From: Beijerinckiaceae bacterium
Lineage (GTDB): Bacteria; Pseudomonadota; Alphaproteobacteria; Rhizobiales; Beijerinckiaceae
Assembly (NCBI GenBank): GCA_947474545.1
Contig: CANJJI010000005.1
Location: forward strand, 1 to 62,257
DNA length: 62,257 nt
Reading direction: 5' to 3'
Position numbers and translations under genes: made by a program. Positions 23,293 to 31,889 of this stretch are shown piece by piece. The notes beneath the pieces are model-generated. The model had not been told where the DNA came from, did not search any database, and was given only the letters and a program-made list of their open reading frames with translations. The first letter of the stretch is position 1. Every line of letters begins with the position of its first letter.

Positions 23293-26200
23293 ATGGAATT
23301 CGTGTTCTTTGGTATGATTGGACTCGGCTTCTTTTTGCTTGGCCCCATTGGGTTCTTTCTGTCCCTGAGCGCGCGCACACGGCTTGATGAAGCCGAACGC
23401 AAGGTCAGAGCGCTTGAGGCGCGGCTTGCGGACGTCGAAGCCGGGCGGACGCAAATCAGGCCCTCGACGGCTCCAATGGCTGCGGCCCCGGATGAAAGAA
23501 TCGTCGAGCCGCCGCCAGAGCCCCCCGCCGCTGACTGGTGGTCGCAGCAGGCGGCCAGCGTAAAGCCGGTTGTCGAAGAAACAGAGACGGCGCCGCAGCT
23601 GCCTCAAGAGCCGGAAACGGCGGCGGATCCATTGCCAGCCGCCACGCCGCCAGCGGCATCCGCTGCAGAGGAACCGGCAATCACTTTGCCGGGCGGCTCG
23701 CTGCCGCCGGATGAACCTCCCGCAGATGTCGCGCCTCCAGCGCCCGCCGCACGCGCGCCGTCTGCAAGCCTGGAAGAGCGGCTTGGCACACGCTGGGCGG
23801 TCTGGGTCGGTGGTGCGGCATTGGCCATTGGTGCACTGTTGCTGGTGCAGCAGGCTATCATGCAGGGATTTTTCGGACCGGGCGTTCGCATCCTGATGGG
23901 CCTCGCATTCTCTGCTGCGCTGGCAAGCGCGGGTGAATGGTTGCGCCGCAAGGAGCGCAATTCCGGCGATGTAGCCGAAGTCACGGATACCTTCAGTTTT
24001 GCCCGTCCCAGTATTCCCGCCATCCTGACAGCCACAGGGGCGATGGGCGCTTTCGGATCGGTTTATGCAGCCCATGCGCTTTATGGCTTCATCGGACCGG
24101 GGCTCGCCTTTGTCGCCCTGGGTGCGATTGGCATAGCGACGATCTTTGCTGCAGCCTTGCACGGATCGATGTTGGCCGGTGTGGGTCTGCTTGGTGCTAT
24201 GGCGTCGCCCTTGCTTGTGGCGTCGCAGACGCCGTCTGCATGGCCCGTTGTCATTTATCTCGGCGTGGTGGCCTTTGCGTCCTATACGCTTGCGCGTGTT
24301 CGCAAGTGGCTCTGGCTTGCTGCTGCAACGGCCATCGGTTCTGCTTTGTGGACGCTTGCGCTGCTGTTGCCGCAACCGGAAATGTTTGCCGTCGAATTCT
24401 ATCGCGCGGCTCTGGCGCATTTGCTGATCCAGACGGCGCTCGCGTTGTTCTTTGTCTGTTGGGAGCCATGGAGCGGCACAGCGGACAAAGATGCGCGCCT
24501 TGATCGCATCTCGTCGGCCTGCGTACTGTTGTCTGGCGCGCTGGCATTGTTTGTTTTCGCAGTTGGATTGCCCGAGCGTTTCGGCGAGACATGGATCGCA
24601 GCCGCCGCTGCAATGGTAGTATTGCTGGCCGCCGGCGGATTGATGTCGGCGCCTGCGCTTGTTGGAACCGCCATGGCAGGGGTCGTCATCATCGGCGTCA
24701 TGGTTTTGTGGCCCGCAGCCGATCCCGCATGGCCACCGCGCGCAATGTTTGACTTGCTGGATATGCCAATGTTCGTGCCGCAATGGCCGGCAGCATTTTC
24801 AGCGTTTGCTTTGTGTCTCTCGATTGCCCTGACGTTGGCCTGTGTCTGGCGCTCGTGGCGTGGTGCTGCCCTGCAGCAACCTCTCGCCTTGATTCTGTCC
24901 GGTGCTGGCGTGGTCACGCCTTTGCTCGCGCTGGTCATCGCCTATCTGCGCTTCACGGCCAGTAGCTCCAGTATGAAATTCGCGCTGCTGGCTGGAGCCC
25001 TGGGGTTGGTGTTCGCTAGTATCGCGCAATTCTTCAGAAGCCGCCTGCAGGATGGCAAAACCGAGACATGGAAGCTGGCGCTCGGCAGTTATGCCAGCGG
25101 CGCGATTGCAGCTCTGGCGCTGGCTCTCGTCTTCGCGATGGAGGGCGGCAGCCTCACTGTGGCGCTGGCTCTGGCGGCTGCAGGCGCTGCCTTTGTTTCG
25201 ATAAAGCTGGATATTCCTGCCTTGCGCTGGTGCGTGATGGCGCTGGGTGTGGCGGTTGCCGCCCGCTATCTCTGGGATCCGCGCATCGGTGTAGTGCCGG
25301 GCTCGACGCCTGTCTTCAACTGGTTGCTGTTTGGCTATGGCGTGCCTGCGGCCTGCTTCGGCTATGCCGCATGGGCAATGAAGAAGGCGCGCGGCGATGA
25401 TAACCCCGTGCGCATTTCCGTGCTGCTGACAGTCATGTGCAGCGCATTGCTGATCTTCTTCGAGGTGCGTCACGTGATGAACGATGGCGATATCTTTGCG
25501 CGGACATTAGGTCATATCGAACTCGGACTGCACGCGCTGACCAGCATTTGCTTCTCGGTGGTGCTGATGCAGTTCGGACGCGGCGGAGGTCATCCGCTCT
25601 ACAAGGCGGCGTCCTACGTATTCAATCTTGTCTCAGCCGCTGTTGTCATTCTGGGCCTTGCACTGCGCTGGAACCCGATGCTGCCATTTACGCACGAAAC
25701 GATTTCTGGCGGCACTTTCGTCAATTCCCTGATGTTGGCCTATGCCATGCCAGCGGTCGTCTACGCGCTGGCGGTCTGGTGGATGGTGCGTAATGAGCTC
25801 CTGGATTTTCGCCGCCATGTTGCTGCCGGCCTCGCAATTCTGCTCTCTGCGATCTACGTTTTCGGCGAATTGCGGTTTGCGCTCACCGCAGGAGATTTGC
25901 GTAGTCTCGCCTTCCCGCTGACGGAACTTGGTATTTACACAGCAGCGCTGGCGATCTTCGCGCTGGCGATGAAGTTGCTGGAACAGCGCCGGATATCTCC
26001 CGTGTTCGACGCCGCCTGGCGTCTTTTCGGTGCGGCCTCGGGCGTATTCGCCCTCATCGGCCTTGGCGTATTTCGCAATCCGCTCTTGCAGAACGCGAAC
26101 ACCCTCGTCGAAAGCGGGCAGCTGTTCAACACGCTTCTGCCTGGCCTGTTATTACCTGCTCTGGCTTTTGCCCTCGCAGCGTACAGTCTGAAGCGCCATG

Positions 26201-27015
26201 ACGCTGGCGCAGCCGCTGACCGTCTGGCCGCGGGGCTTGGAGCGTATTGTTTCGCTCTTTATGTTCATAACGAATTGCACCATCTCTGGGTCAACCCGCT
26301 GTGGGGCCTGCAAATCTACAGCACGGGCGAAACAGGCTTGCATGCCATCATCGAGATGCTGTTTGCCATAACGATCATTCAATTTGGCATGCGGCGTGAT
26401 GCGGCCGTGGCAGGCAGAGGCGTTTATGCAACCGGAATGTTAGCCGCAGCGATTTGCCTTGCAGGTTCAGGCTTTCTGGCCAATCCGCTGATCAATATGC
26501 GGGTGAATCCCGTGGAGGGCACGGCGCTCTTCAACGGTTTGTTGCTTGCTTATTTGCTGCCCGGCCTGCTTTCACTGCTGATCGCCAGACGCGCTGACAG
26601 CCTGCTGGCGCGCTGGTTCGCGATTGCGATGCGGATGTTGGGTGTGCTGCTGATATTTACATATCTCACCCTGCAGGTCCGGCGCTTCTATCAGGGCACG
26701 GATATCCATATGTCGCATCTGACAAGCGATGGTGAATGGTATGCCTATTCCCTCGTCTGGCTCGCTTACGGCGTTGCCTTGCTGGCCTATGGGTTTTGGC
26801 GGAGAACGGTGGAAGTACGCCTGGCTTCGGCTTTGTTCATCGTACTGAGTGTGGTCAAAGTTTTCCTGTTAGATTTGAACGGGCTGGAAGGCGTGTTGCG
26901 CGCCTTGTCCTTCATAGGGCTGGGGCTGGTGTTGATCGGCATCGGGCTCGTCTACCAGAAATTCGTTTTTGTCCGTAAGGTGGGCGGCACACCCGCGCTA
27001 CCGGAGGTTCAGTGA
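23293..27015 (+). CDS. DUF2339 giant multi-pass membrane protein
   Basis: A 1240-residue inner-membrane protein of unknown function. An N-terminal hydrophobic helix is followed by a short coiled coil (RLDEAERKVRALEARLADVE, about 35-55), a Pro/Ala/Glu-rich linker (about 60-160), and then some 30 hydrophobic helices to the end. The start of the DUF2339 region is marked by EERLGTRWAVWVGGAALAIGALL, typical of the family. The last codons overlap the pyroglutamyl-peptidase start. The coiled coil and linker probably reach into the periplasm or cytoplasm. Divergent from ald. No enzymatic motif is seen. Confidence 0.9.
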   Translation: MEFVFFGMIGLGFFLLGPIGFFLSLSARTRLDEAERKVRALEARLADVEAGRTQIRPSTAPMAAAPDERIVEPPPEPPAADWWSQQAASVKPVVEETETAPQLPQEPETAADPLPAATPPAASAAEEPAITLPGGSLPPDEPPADVAPPAPAARAPSASLEERLGTRWAVWVGGAALAIGALLLVQQAIMQGFFGPGVRILMGLAFSAALASAGEWLRRKERNSGDVAEVTDTFSFARPSIPAILTATGAMGAFGSVYAAHALYGFIGPGLAFVALGAIGIATIFAAALHGSMLAGVGLLGAMASPLLVASQTPSAWPVVIYLGVVAFASYTLARVRKWLWLAAATAIGSALWTLALLLPQPEMFAVEFYRAALAHLLIQTALALFFVCWEPWSGTADKDARLDRISSACVLLSGALALFVFAVGLPERFGETWIAAAAAMVVLLAAGGLMSAPALVGTAMAGVVIIGVMVLWPAADPAWPPRAMFDLLDMPMFVPQWPAAFSAFALCLSIALTLACVWRSWRGAALQQPLALILSGAGVVTPLLALVIAYLRFTASSSSMKFALLAGALGLVFASIAQFFRSRLQDGKTETWKLALGSYASGAIAALALALVFAMEGGSLTVALALAAAGAAFVSIKLDIPALRWCVMALGVAVAARYLWDPRIGVVPGSTPVFNWLLFGYGVPAACFGYAAWAMKKARGDDNPVRISVLLTVMCSALLIFFEVRHVMNDGDIFARTLGHIELGLHALTSICFSVVLMQFGRGGGHPLYKAASYVFNLVSAAVVILGLALRWNPMLPFTHETISGGTFVNSLMLAYAMPAVVYALAVWWMVRNELLDFRRHVAAGLAILLSAIYVFGELRFALTAGDLRSLAFPLTELGIYTAALAIFALAMKLLEQRRISPVFDAAWRLFGAASGVFALIGLGVFRNPLLQNANTLVESGQLFNTLLPGLLLPALAFALAAYSLKRHDAGAAADRLAAGLGAYCFALYVHNELHHLWVNPLWGLQIYSTGETGLHAIIEMLFAITIIQFGMRRDAAVAGRGVYATGMLAAAICLAGSGFLANPLINMRVNPVEGTALFNGLLLAYLLPGLLSLLIARRADSLLARWFAIAMRMLGVLLIFTYLTLQVRRFYQGTDIHMSHLTSDGEWYAYSLVWLAYGVALLAYGFWRRTVEVRLASALFIVLSVVKVFLLDLNGLEGVLRALSFIGLGLVLIGIGLVYQKFVFVRKVGGTPALPEVQ

Positions 27016-27647
27016 TCCGCATCCTCGTCACGGCGTTCGGCGCATTTCCCGGTGCGCCCGTTAACCCGACCATGTCCATTGCCCGCTATCTTGAAAAGCG
27101 CCGGCGCGCGTTGGGGCTCACCGGAATTGAAATTGTCACACATGTCCTGCCAGTCGTCTTTGCCGGAACATACGAAAGGCTGGCCGGACTCTACGCCAGC
27201 CTGAAACCGGATATCGTCCTGCATCTTGGTTTGGCCGGACGCCGAAAAACCATCAGCGTCGAATCCCGCGCTCTGAACCGGCTGACGATCTTGCATCCCG
27301 ATGCCCAGCGGAAAACCTCCGGCACGATGCAAATTTTGCCAGCCGGCGACCCACAACGGCGCTCGCGTTTCGCAGTCGAACAGTTGACTCGCACAATCTC
27401 GCAAGCAGGCGCGCCTGCAAGACGCTCCATCGATGCAGGCGATTACCTCTGTAATCAGGTGCTCTATCTCTCGCTCGGACTGCACAGCGGGCCCTGCGGT
27501 TTCATTCATGTACCCCGGCGCCTGCGCGCGCCGCGAGGGCGCCGGGAACCAGCGCGCCCGCCGCTTGCCGCCATGGCCCGTTCCATCGAGGTAGCCGTCC
27601 GCCAGATGGCGATCGGCTTTCGCAATGGCACTGGCAATTCCGGCTGA
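27012..27647 (+). CDS. pcp: Pyroglutamyl-peptidase I (C15)
   Basis: A 211-residue cytosolic cysteine peptidase that removes N-terminal pyroglutamate. The triad is visible: E84 in ISVESRALN, C147 in DAGDYLCNQ and H166 in GFIHVP. The N-terminal RILVTAFGAF is typical. The start is GTG, overlapping the DUF2339 stop by four bases, so translation is coupled. The C-terminal part is Arg/Pro-rich (RRLRAPRGRREPARPP), more than usual, but does not disturb the core. Confidence 0.9.
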   Translation: MIRILVTAFGAFPGAPVNPTMSIARYLEKRRRALGLTGIEIVTHVLPVVFAGTYERLAGLYASLKPDIVLHLGLAGRRKTISVESRALNRLTILHPDAQRKTSGTMQILPAGDPQRRSRFAVEQLTRTISQAGAPARRSIDAGDYLCNQVLYLSLGLHSGPCGFIHVPRRLRAPRGRREPARPPLAAMARSIEVAVRQMAIGFRNGTGNSG

Positions 27648-27731
27648 AGGCTGGAGCCTGGTCGTAACGGCTTGACCCGGACCCTTAGCCTGTCCTAGGT
27701 CATCCTGCGAAATTCTGGGGGAGTGCTCGAA

Positions 27732-28424
27732 ATGGAAGTCGAAACTGGCACCTTTATGGTGCAGCTTCTGAAAATCATGTGGATCAATATTCTGTTGTCC
27801 GGCGACAATGCGGTCGTGATCGCGCTCGCCTGCCGAGGACTGCCGGCGGATCAACGCAAATGGGGCATTATCCTTGGCGCTGGTGTCGCCATTGTGCTGC
27901 GCATTCTATTTACGGGGATCGTCGCTACGCTGATGAACCTTCCGTGGTTGAAACTGATCGGCGCGTTGTTGCTGTTCTGGATCGCGGTTCAATTGCTGGT
28001 CGAAAACACCGACGAGAACGACATCAAGGAATCTCATACGATTTGGGGCGCCGTGCGTGTGGTGGCGATTGCCGATCTCGTCATGTCGCTCGACAATGTT
28101 GTAGCTATTGCCGCAGCGGCTGGAGGTAACTGGACCCTGATCATCATCGGTCTTGGCATTTCAATTCCGCTGATCGTGTTTGGCGCGCAATTGGTCATCC
28201 TGATGCTCGAGCGTTGGCCCTGGCTGGTGTGGATCGGTGCTGCCTTGCTGGGCTGGGTGGCCGGCGAACTGATTGTCGATGAACAGGCGCTGCAGGGATT
28301 CTTCAAGGGCTGGAATCAGGCTGTGGTGCATTACGGGATTCCCGCCATCGGCGCTGCGATAGTCGTGGCGATAGGCTACGCGCTGAAAATGCGCCACAAG
28401 GAAGAGCCCGGCGCAACTGCATAA
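27732..28424 (+). CDS. TerC-family integral membrane protein (YjbE type)
   Basis: A 230-residue membrane protein with six or seven helices. The two acidic TerC signatures are present in the membrane: SGDNAVVIALA near the N-terminus and MSLDNVVAIAAAA in the middle. Proteins of this family are linked to metal ion export, particularly manganese or calcium, and to tellurite resistance. GGGGGAG precedes ATG 27732; a GTG at 27723 is the alternative. A clear terminator follows. No manganese riboswitch could be recognised in the 84-base leader. Confidence 0.88.
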   Translation: MEVETGTFMVQLLKIMWINILLSGDNAVVIALACRGLPADQRKWGIILGAGVAIVLRILFTGIVATLMNLPWLKLIGALLLFWIAVQLLVENTDENDIKESHTIWGAVRVVAIADLVMSLDNVVAIAAAAGGNWTLIIIGLGISIPLIVFGAQLVILMLERWPWLVWIGAALLGWVAGELIVDEQALQGFFKGWNQAVVHYGIPAIGAAIVVAIGYALKMRHKEEPGATA

Positions 28425-28447
28425 TGATTAGTTGCGCAAAATAACAC

Positions 28448-28479
28448 AAAGCCCGCCTCAGGAATGGGGCGGGCTTTTT
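28448..28479 (+). terminator. Rho-independent terminator after the TerC gene
   Basis: Stem AAAGCCCGCC / GGCGGGCTTT with a 10-base loop, extending into five T residues, 24 bases after the stop codon. Confidence 0.85.
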
Positions 28480-28527
28480 GTATGGCTGCAGAGCGGAGCT
28501 GTTTACGATATCAATCTCCGGCGTAGT

Positions 28528-28806
28528 TCATCTGTTGAGTTTTACGAAACCGCGAACCCCTGCATCTGTGACCTGACGGCATTCCTTGCGGCCGGAATCC
28601 AGACATTTGTCGAGAACTATTTGCCGGTCGAGCGCCTTGACGGTCCAGCCAATACCCAGCGCCAGTGCGAGAACAAAGGCCGTGGCCGCCAGATTTACGA
28701 AATTGCGCTGTTCGTAATCGGTTCTATCGGTGAACCCGAGACGCCGCGCAGGTCTGCGGTCATTCCCGGACAATTTGTCTGCCGCTTCGCGTGCGTTCCA
28801 TTTCAT
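28528..28806 (-). CDS. Hypothetical single-pass membrane protein
   Basis: A 92-residue protein with a hydrophilic N-terminal half rich in Arg/Asp (NAREAADKLSGNDRRPARR), one transmembrane helix (NLAATAFVLALALGIGWTV, about 44-62) and a short tail with two Cys (LDKCLDSGRKECR) likely to be periplasmic. Start at the ATG after GGAGGG; an earlier in-frame ATG at 28839 exists. Convergent with TerC. No family recognised. Confidence 0.65.
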   Translation of the reverse strand: MKWNAREAADKLSGNDRRPARRLGFTDRTDYEQRNFVNLAATAFVLALALGIGWTVKALDRQIVLDKCLDSGRKECRQVTDAGVRGFVKLNR

Positions 28807-28886
28807 GGGTAAGACCCTCCTGCCGGTCCACGCGTACAAGCAAATACTGAACCTGTTTCAGGCATCAGGCAAGTATTTATACGTGG

Positions 28887-29309
28887 TCAGGACCGCGGTT
28901 TTTTCGCCCCTGCGGCCATCCGCTCCCGGTCGACGGGGCGAAAAACCCCAGTCGCTCTGGCAACGAGCTCCCCGTCGCCGCCAAAGACCTGACAATCGGC
29001 AAAAATCAGGGTTCGGCTGGCGCGGATCACCTCCGCCCTCGCTTCAACCCGCCCGCGCGCCGGTGCGATGAACTGGGATTGCATGTCGATAGTGACGACG
29101 CTTGTGCCCTCCGGCTGGCTGGAGCGGCATGCGCCGCCCATGGCCGCATCCATCAATGTCATCACCAGGCCACCATGTGCCATGCCCATGGAGTTCATCA
29201 GTTCCGGCAGGGGCTCAATCCAGGCAACACATTTTCCATCCGCAGGCTCCGGCCGCTGGATGTGGCAATGGTCGAGAAACGGGATGATGAGCGGGTGCTT
29301 GGCTGCCAT
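28887..29309 (-). CDS. PaaI-type hotdog-fold thioesterase
   Basis: A 140-residue hotdog-fold protein. The conserved MGMAHGGLVMTLMDAAMG holds the helix and the active-site region of the PaaI/4-hydroxybenzoyl-CoA thioesterase group; SVVTIDMQSQFIAPARG is the following strand pair. It hydrolyses acyl-CoA thioesters, probably phenylacetyl- or aryl-CoA in this context. It follows pobA by 16 bases and is the last gene of the metE-like / pobA operon. Confidence 0.88.
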   Translation of the reverse strand: MAAKHPLIIPFLDHCHIQRPEPADGKCVAWIEPLPELMNSMGMAHGGLVMTLMDAAMGGACRSSQPEGTSVVTIDMQSQFIAPARGRVEARAEVIRASRTLIFADCQVFGGDGELVARATGVFRPVDRERMAAGAKKPRS

Positions 29310-29325
29310 GGCAGGTTAATAGCGC

Positions 29326-30510
29326 CTATGGCCGCCAGTTCACAATCGGCAAACCCGCATAATTTTCCGCCAGCAGGGTCTGTCCGGCCTTTGAGCCGAA
29401 GACGGTATGCAGCTCTGCGATCTGCCGCCGCTGGTCGAACGGGCTGGCGTCGTGGAACGTGTGCATTAGCGTCGTCATCCACCACGAAAAATGCTCGGCG
29501 CGCCAGACTCGGCTGAGGCAGGTCTCGCTGTAGCTGTCGAAATAATGCGTCTGGTTTTTCTTGTAGAAAGCGATCATCGCGCGCGCCAGCACACAGACAT
29601 CAGCCATCGCGAGGTTCATGCCCTTGGCGCCTGTTGGCGGGACGATATGCGCGGAATCTCCAGCTAGAAACAGCCGCTCAAAGCGCATGGGCTCGCTGAC
29701 ATAGGAGCGCATGGGCGTGATCGACGCCTGCAAGATCTCGCCTTCGTGTAGCTCCAGGCCTTCATGCTTGCCCAGGCGCTTGCGCATCTCGCTCCACATC
29801 CGGTCTTCGGACCAGTTCTTGATATCCTCGTCGGGAGCGACCTGAAGATAGGAGCGTGTGATCTCCGGCGCACGCATCGAAAATAAGGTAAAACCTTCAG
29901 GGTGGTGCGAATAGATTAATTCGTGCGATGGCGGTTTGGCCGCTATCAGCATGCCGAGCCAGCCGAACGGATAGACCCGGTCAAAGCCCTTCACCATACT
30001 GGCGGGCATGGCGTCGCGGCTGATGCCATGAAAGCCATCACAGCCTGCAACATAATCGCATTCGATGGTTTTTTCCGCGCCTTCATGCATGAATTTGACG
30101 AAGGGTTTTGCGGTGTCGAGCCCGCCGATCTGTTTTGCCTCGGCTTCAAAATGAATTTGTCCGCCAGCTTTCAAACGCACGGCGATGATGTCTTTCACGA
30201 TCTCCTGTTGCGCATAGATCGTGACGCGCCGCCCCGTGAGTTCGGTCATATTGACGCGATGATAGGTGTTGTCGAACGTGAATTGCACGCCATCGTGCGG
30301 CAGGGCGATGCGGTTCATCCGCTCGCCAAGACCGGTCTCGTTCAAGAGATCGACTGAGTTCTGCTCCAGTAATCCAGCCCGTACACGGGTTTCGCAATAT
30401 TCGCGGCTGCGCGATTCGATGATGATGGACTCGATGCCCTCCAGATGCAGAAGATGCGACAGCAGCAGACCTGCCGGTCCCGCGCCGATGATGGCTACCT
30501 GTGTGCGCAT
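29326..30510 (-). CDS. pobA: 4-hydroxybenzoate 3-monooxygenase
   Basis: FAD- and NADPH-dependent hydroxylation of 4-hydroxybenzoate to protocatechuate. The 394-residue length matches the family. Seen are the FAD motif GAGPAG near the N-terminus, SRSREYCETRVRAGLLEQ in the usual place, the DG motif CDGFHG (about 160), and the GD motif GDSAHIVPPTGAKG (about 285). The ATG at 30510 has GGAGGG a few bases upstream; a longer in-frame start at 30969 would cover an unrelated gene and is rejected. No pobR activator is visible nearby. Confidence 0.95.
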   Translation of the reverse strand: MRTQVAIIGAGPAGLLLSHLLHLEGIESIIIESRSREYCETRVRAGLLEQNSVDLLNETGLGERMNRIALPHDGVQFTFDNTYHRVNMTELTGRRVTIYAQQEIVKDIIAVRLKAGGQIHFEAEAKQIGGLDTAKPFVKFMHEGAEKTIECDYVAGCDGFHGISRDAMPASMVKGFDRVYPFGWLGMLIAAKPPSHELIYSHHPEGFTLFSMRAPEITRSYLQVAPDEDIKNWSEDRMWSEMRKRLGKHEGLELHEGEILQASITPMRSYVSEPMRFERLFLAGDSAHIVPPTGAKGMNLAMADVCVLARAMIAFYKKNQTHYFDSYSETCLSRVWRAEHFSWWMTTLMHTFHDASPFDQRRQIAELHTVFGSKAGQTLLAENYAGLPIVNWRP

Positions 30511-30536
30511 TTGCCCTCCGGAATATGACGATAACG

Positions 30537-30565
30537 CCTTCTCCCCGCAAGAAGCGGGGAGAAGG
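30537..30565. repeat. Perfect 12-bp hairpin between metE-like gene and pobA
   Basis: Arms CCTTCTCCCCGC and GCGGGGAGAAGG around AAGAA. No T-run follows on either strand, so it is not a standard terminator. Hairpins of this CTCCCCGC type are dispersed in many alphaproteobacterial genomes. It sits 27 bases before the pobA start in the 61-base intergenic gap, where it could stabilise the transcript end of the upstream gene. Confidence 0.65.
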
Positions 30566-30571
30566 ACAACC

Positions 30572-31681
30572 TCAGGCCGATTTGCCCCAGACTTCTTCCG
30601 CCACCTCAACCACAAAGCGCAGCTTGTCCCATTGCTGCTGTTCGCTGAGCGTATTGCCTTCTTCGGTTGAAGAGAACCCGCATTGTGGCGACAGGCAGAG
30701 CTGGTTGAGATCAGCGTATTTTGTGGCTTCTTCGATGCGGCGCTTGATGGAATCCTTGGTTTCCAGCTCGCCGGTCTTGGAGGTGACAAGGCCGAGCACA
30801 ACCATCTTGTCCTTGGGCAGATGACGCAGCGGGCTGAGATCGCCAGAGCGTTCGTTGTCCCACTCAAGGAAATAGCCGTCGAGATCGATCTTGTTGAACA
30901 TGAGATCGGCGATGTGCTCATAGCCCCCTGCCGCCACGAAGGTGGAGCGGAAGTTGCCGCGGCAGACATGCATGGTGATGCGCATGTCGCGCGGGCGGTT
31001 TTCCAGCGCCACGTTCAGCATATAGGCATAGGCTTTTTCCAGCTCTTCCGGGTTGTCGCCACGGTCGCGCAGCATCTGCACCTGGGCCGGGTCGCAGAAA
31101 TACGCCATCGCGCAATCGTCAATCTGCAGATAACGGCAGCCCGCATCGTAAAAGCCCTTGATGGCTTCCTGATAGGCCTTGCCCAGAGCAGGCCAGAGAT
31201 CATCAAGCTTGGGATAGACGTCCTTGTTGATCATGCTGGAGCCGCCGCGATAATGCAGCATGGATGGGCTGGGGATCGACATTTTCGCCGTCTGCTTTGT
31301 GTTCGCCTTCACGAATTTGAAATGCTCGATATGGGGATGATGCTTTGAGCCGAGCTTGCCGCTGACGTAGGGCGCTTCCGCTTTTGTCGTCACGCCCGTG
31401 AATTTGATGCCGCTCTGCACTTCGCGCAATTCGACGCCGTCCAGCATCGACAAAAAGTCATAATGCCACCAGGACCGGCGGAACTCGCCATCGGTGATCG
31501 CCTTCAGGCCAACTTCTTCCTGCTTGGCTATGATTTTCAAAATTTCGGCGTCTTCAACGGCGGTCAATTGGGCTGCTGTGATCTCACCCTTGGCTTTCTG
31601 CTCACGGGCTTTCTTCAGTGGCGCGGTGCGCAGGATGGAGCCGACATGATCGGCGCGGAACGGGGGTTGCATAATGGGCAT
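30572..31681 (-). CDS. Single-domain MetE-like (cobalamin-independent methionine synthase C-terminal) protein
   Basis: A 369-residue zinc methyltransferase fold lacking the N-terminal folate domain of MetE. Zinc ligands are visible as H238 and C240 (MHVCRGN), E273 (YFLEWDNERSG) and C334 (LSPQCGF). Others are DHVGSILR at the N-terminus and GEFRR (65-69). Proteins of this kind can act as folate-independent methionine synthases or as other thiol methyltransferases. Placed before pobA, so demethylation of a methoxy-aromatic or methyl transfer in that pathway is a possibility (inference). Confidence 0.88.
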   Translation of the reverse strand: MPIMQPPFRADHVGSILRTAPLKKAREQKAKGEITAAQLTAVEDAEILKIIAKQEEVGLKAITDGEFRRSWWHYDFLSMLDGVELREVQSGIKFTGVTTKAEAPYVSGKLGSKHHPHIEHFKFVKANTKQTAKMSIPSPSMLHYRGGSSMINKDVYPKLDDLWPALGKAYQEAIKGFYDAGCRYLQIDDCAMAYFCDPAQVQMLRDRGDNPEELEKAYAYMLNVALENRPRDMRITMHVCRGNFRSTFVAAGGYEHIADLMFNKIDLDGYFLEWDNERSGDLSPLRHLPKDKMVVLGLVTSKTGELETKDSIKRRIEEATKYADLNQLCLSPQCGFSSTEEGNTLSEQQQWDKLRFVVEVAEEVWGKSA

Positions 31682-31722
31682 GGTTGGCTCCCTTGAATTG
31701 GCCTGCCAGAAATGGTTCGGGC

Positions 31723-31744
31723 GACTGGCGCTCCTTTGCCAGTC
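31723..31744 (-). promoter_or_regulatory. Leader hairpin upstream of the MetE-like gene
   Basis: On the minus strand the stem GACTGGC / GCCAGTC encloses an 8-base loop AAAGGAGC, starting 63 bases and ending 42 bases before the ATG. It does not fit SAM-II or SAH riboswitches that I can recall. Apart from it the 208-base gap to the SDR gene holds nothing I recognise. Confidence 0.25.
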
Positions 31745-31889
31745 CGGGCGGGCGCTGACAAGCGGGGCAGGGGGGCGGGTGCCCTAACTTGGACTGCCCT
31801 CCCGAACATAACCGAACTGATTTTGACTGGTATCAAATCCGGCGATCGAACCGCAAATCACTCAGCACACTTGTCCTGACCGCCAGCTC

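Noticed and set aside
23167-24783. A 538-codon open frame on the minus strand under the DUF2339 gene
   Set aside because: Composition is Arg/Gln/Cys/His-rich and repetitive, as expected from the antisense of a GC-rich membrane protein gene; no start site or domain is visible.
27648-27731. Manganese (yybP-ykoY) riboswitch before the TerC gene
   Set aside because: The leader is only 84 bases and lacks the conserved loop sequences.
27009-27854. A 281-codon open frame on the minus strand under pcp
   Set aside because: Shadow of pcp and of the TerC gene leader; composition is not protein-like.
30511-30969. Longer N-terminal form of PobA from ATG 30969
   Set aside because: The extension lies in the coding region of the MetE-like gene and has no homology-like character; the start at 30510 has its own Shine-Dalgarno.
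31745-31889. SAM or SAH riboswitch before the MetE-like gene
   Set aside because: Only one short hairpin is seen; no conserved core of these riboswitches is recognised.
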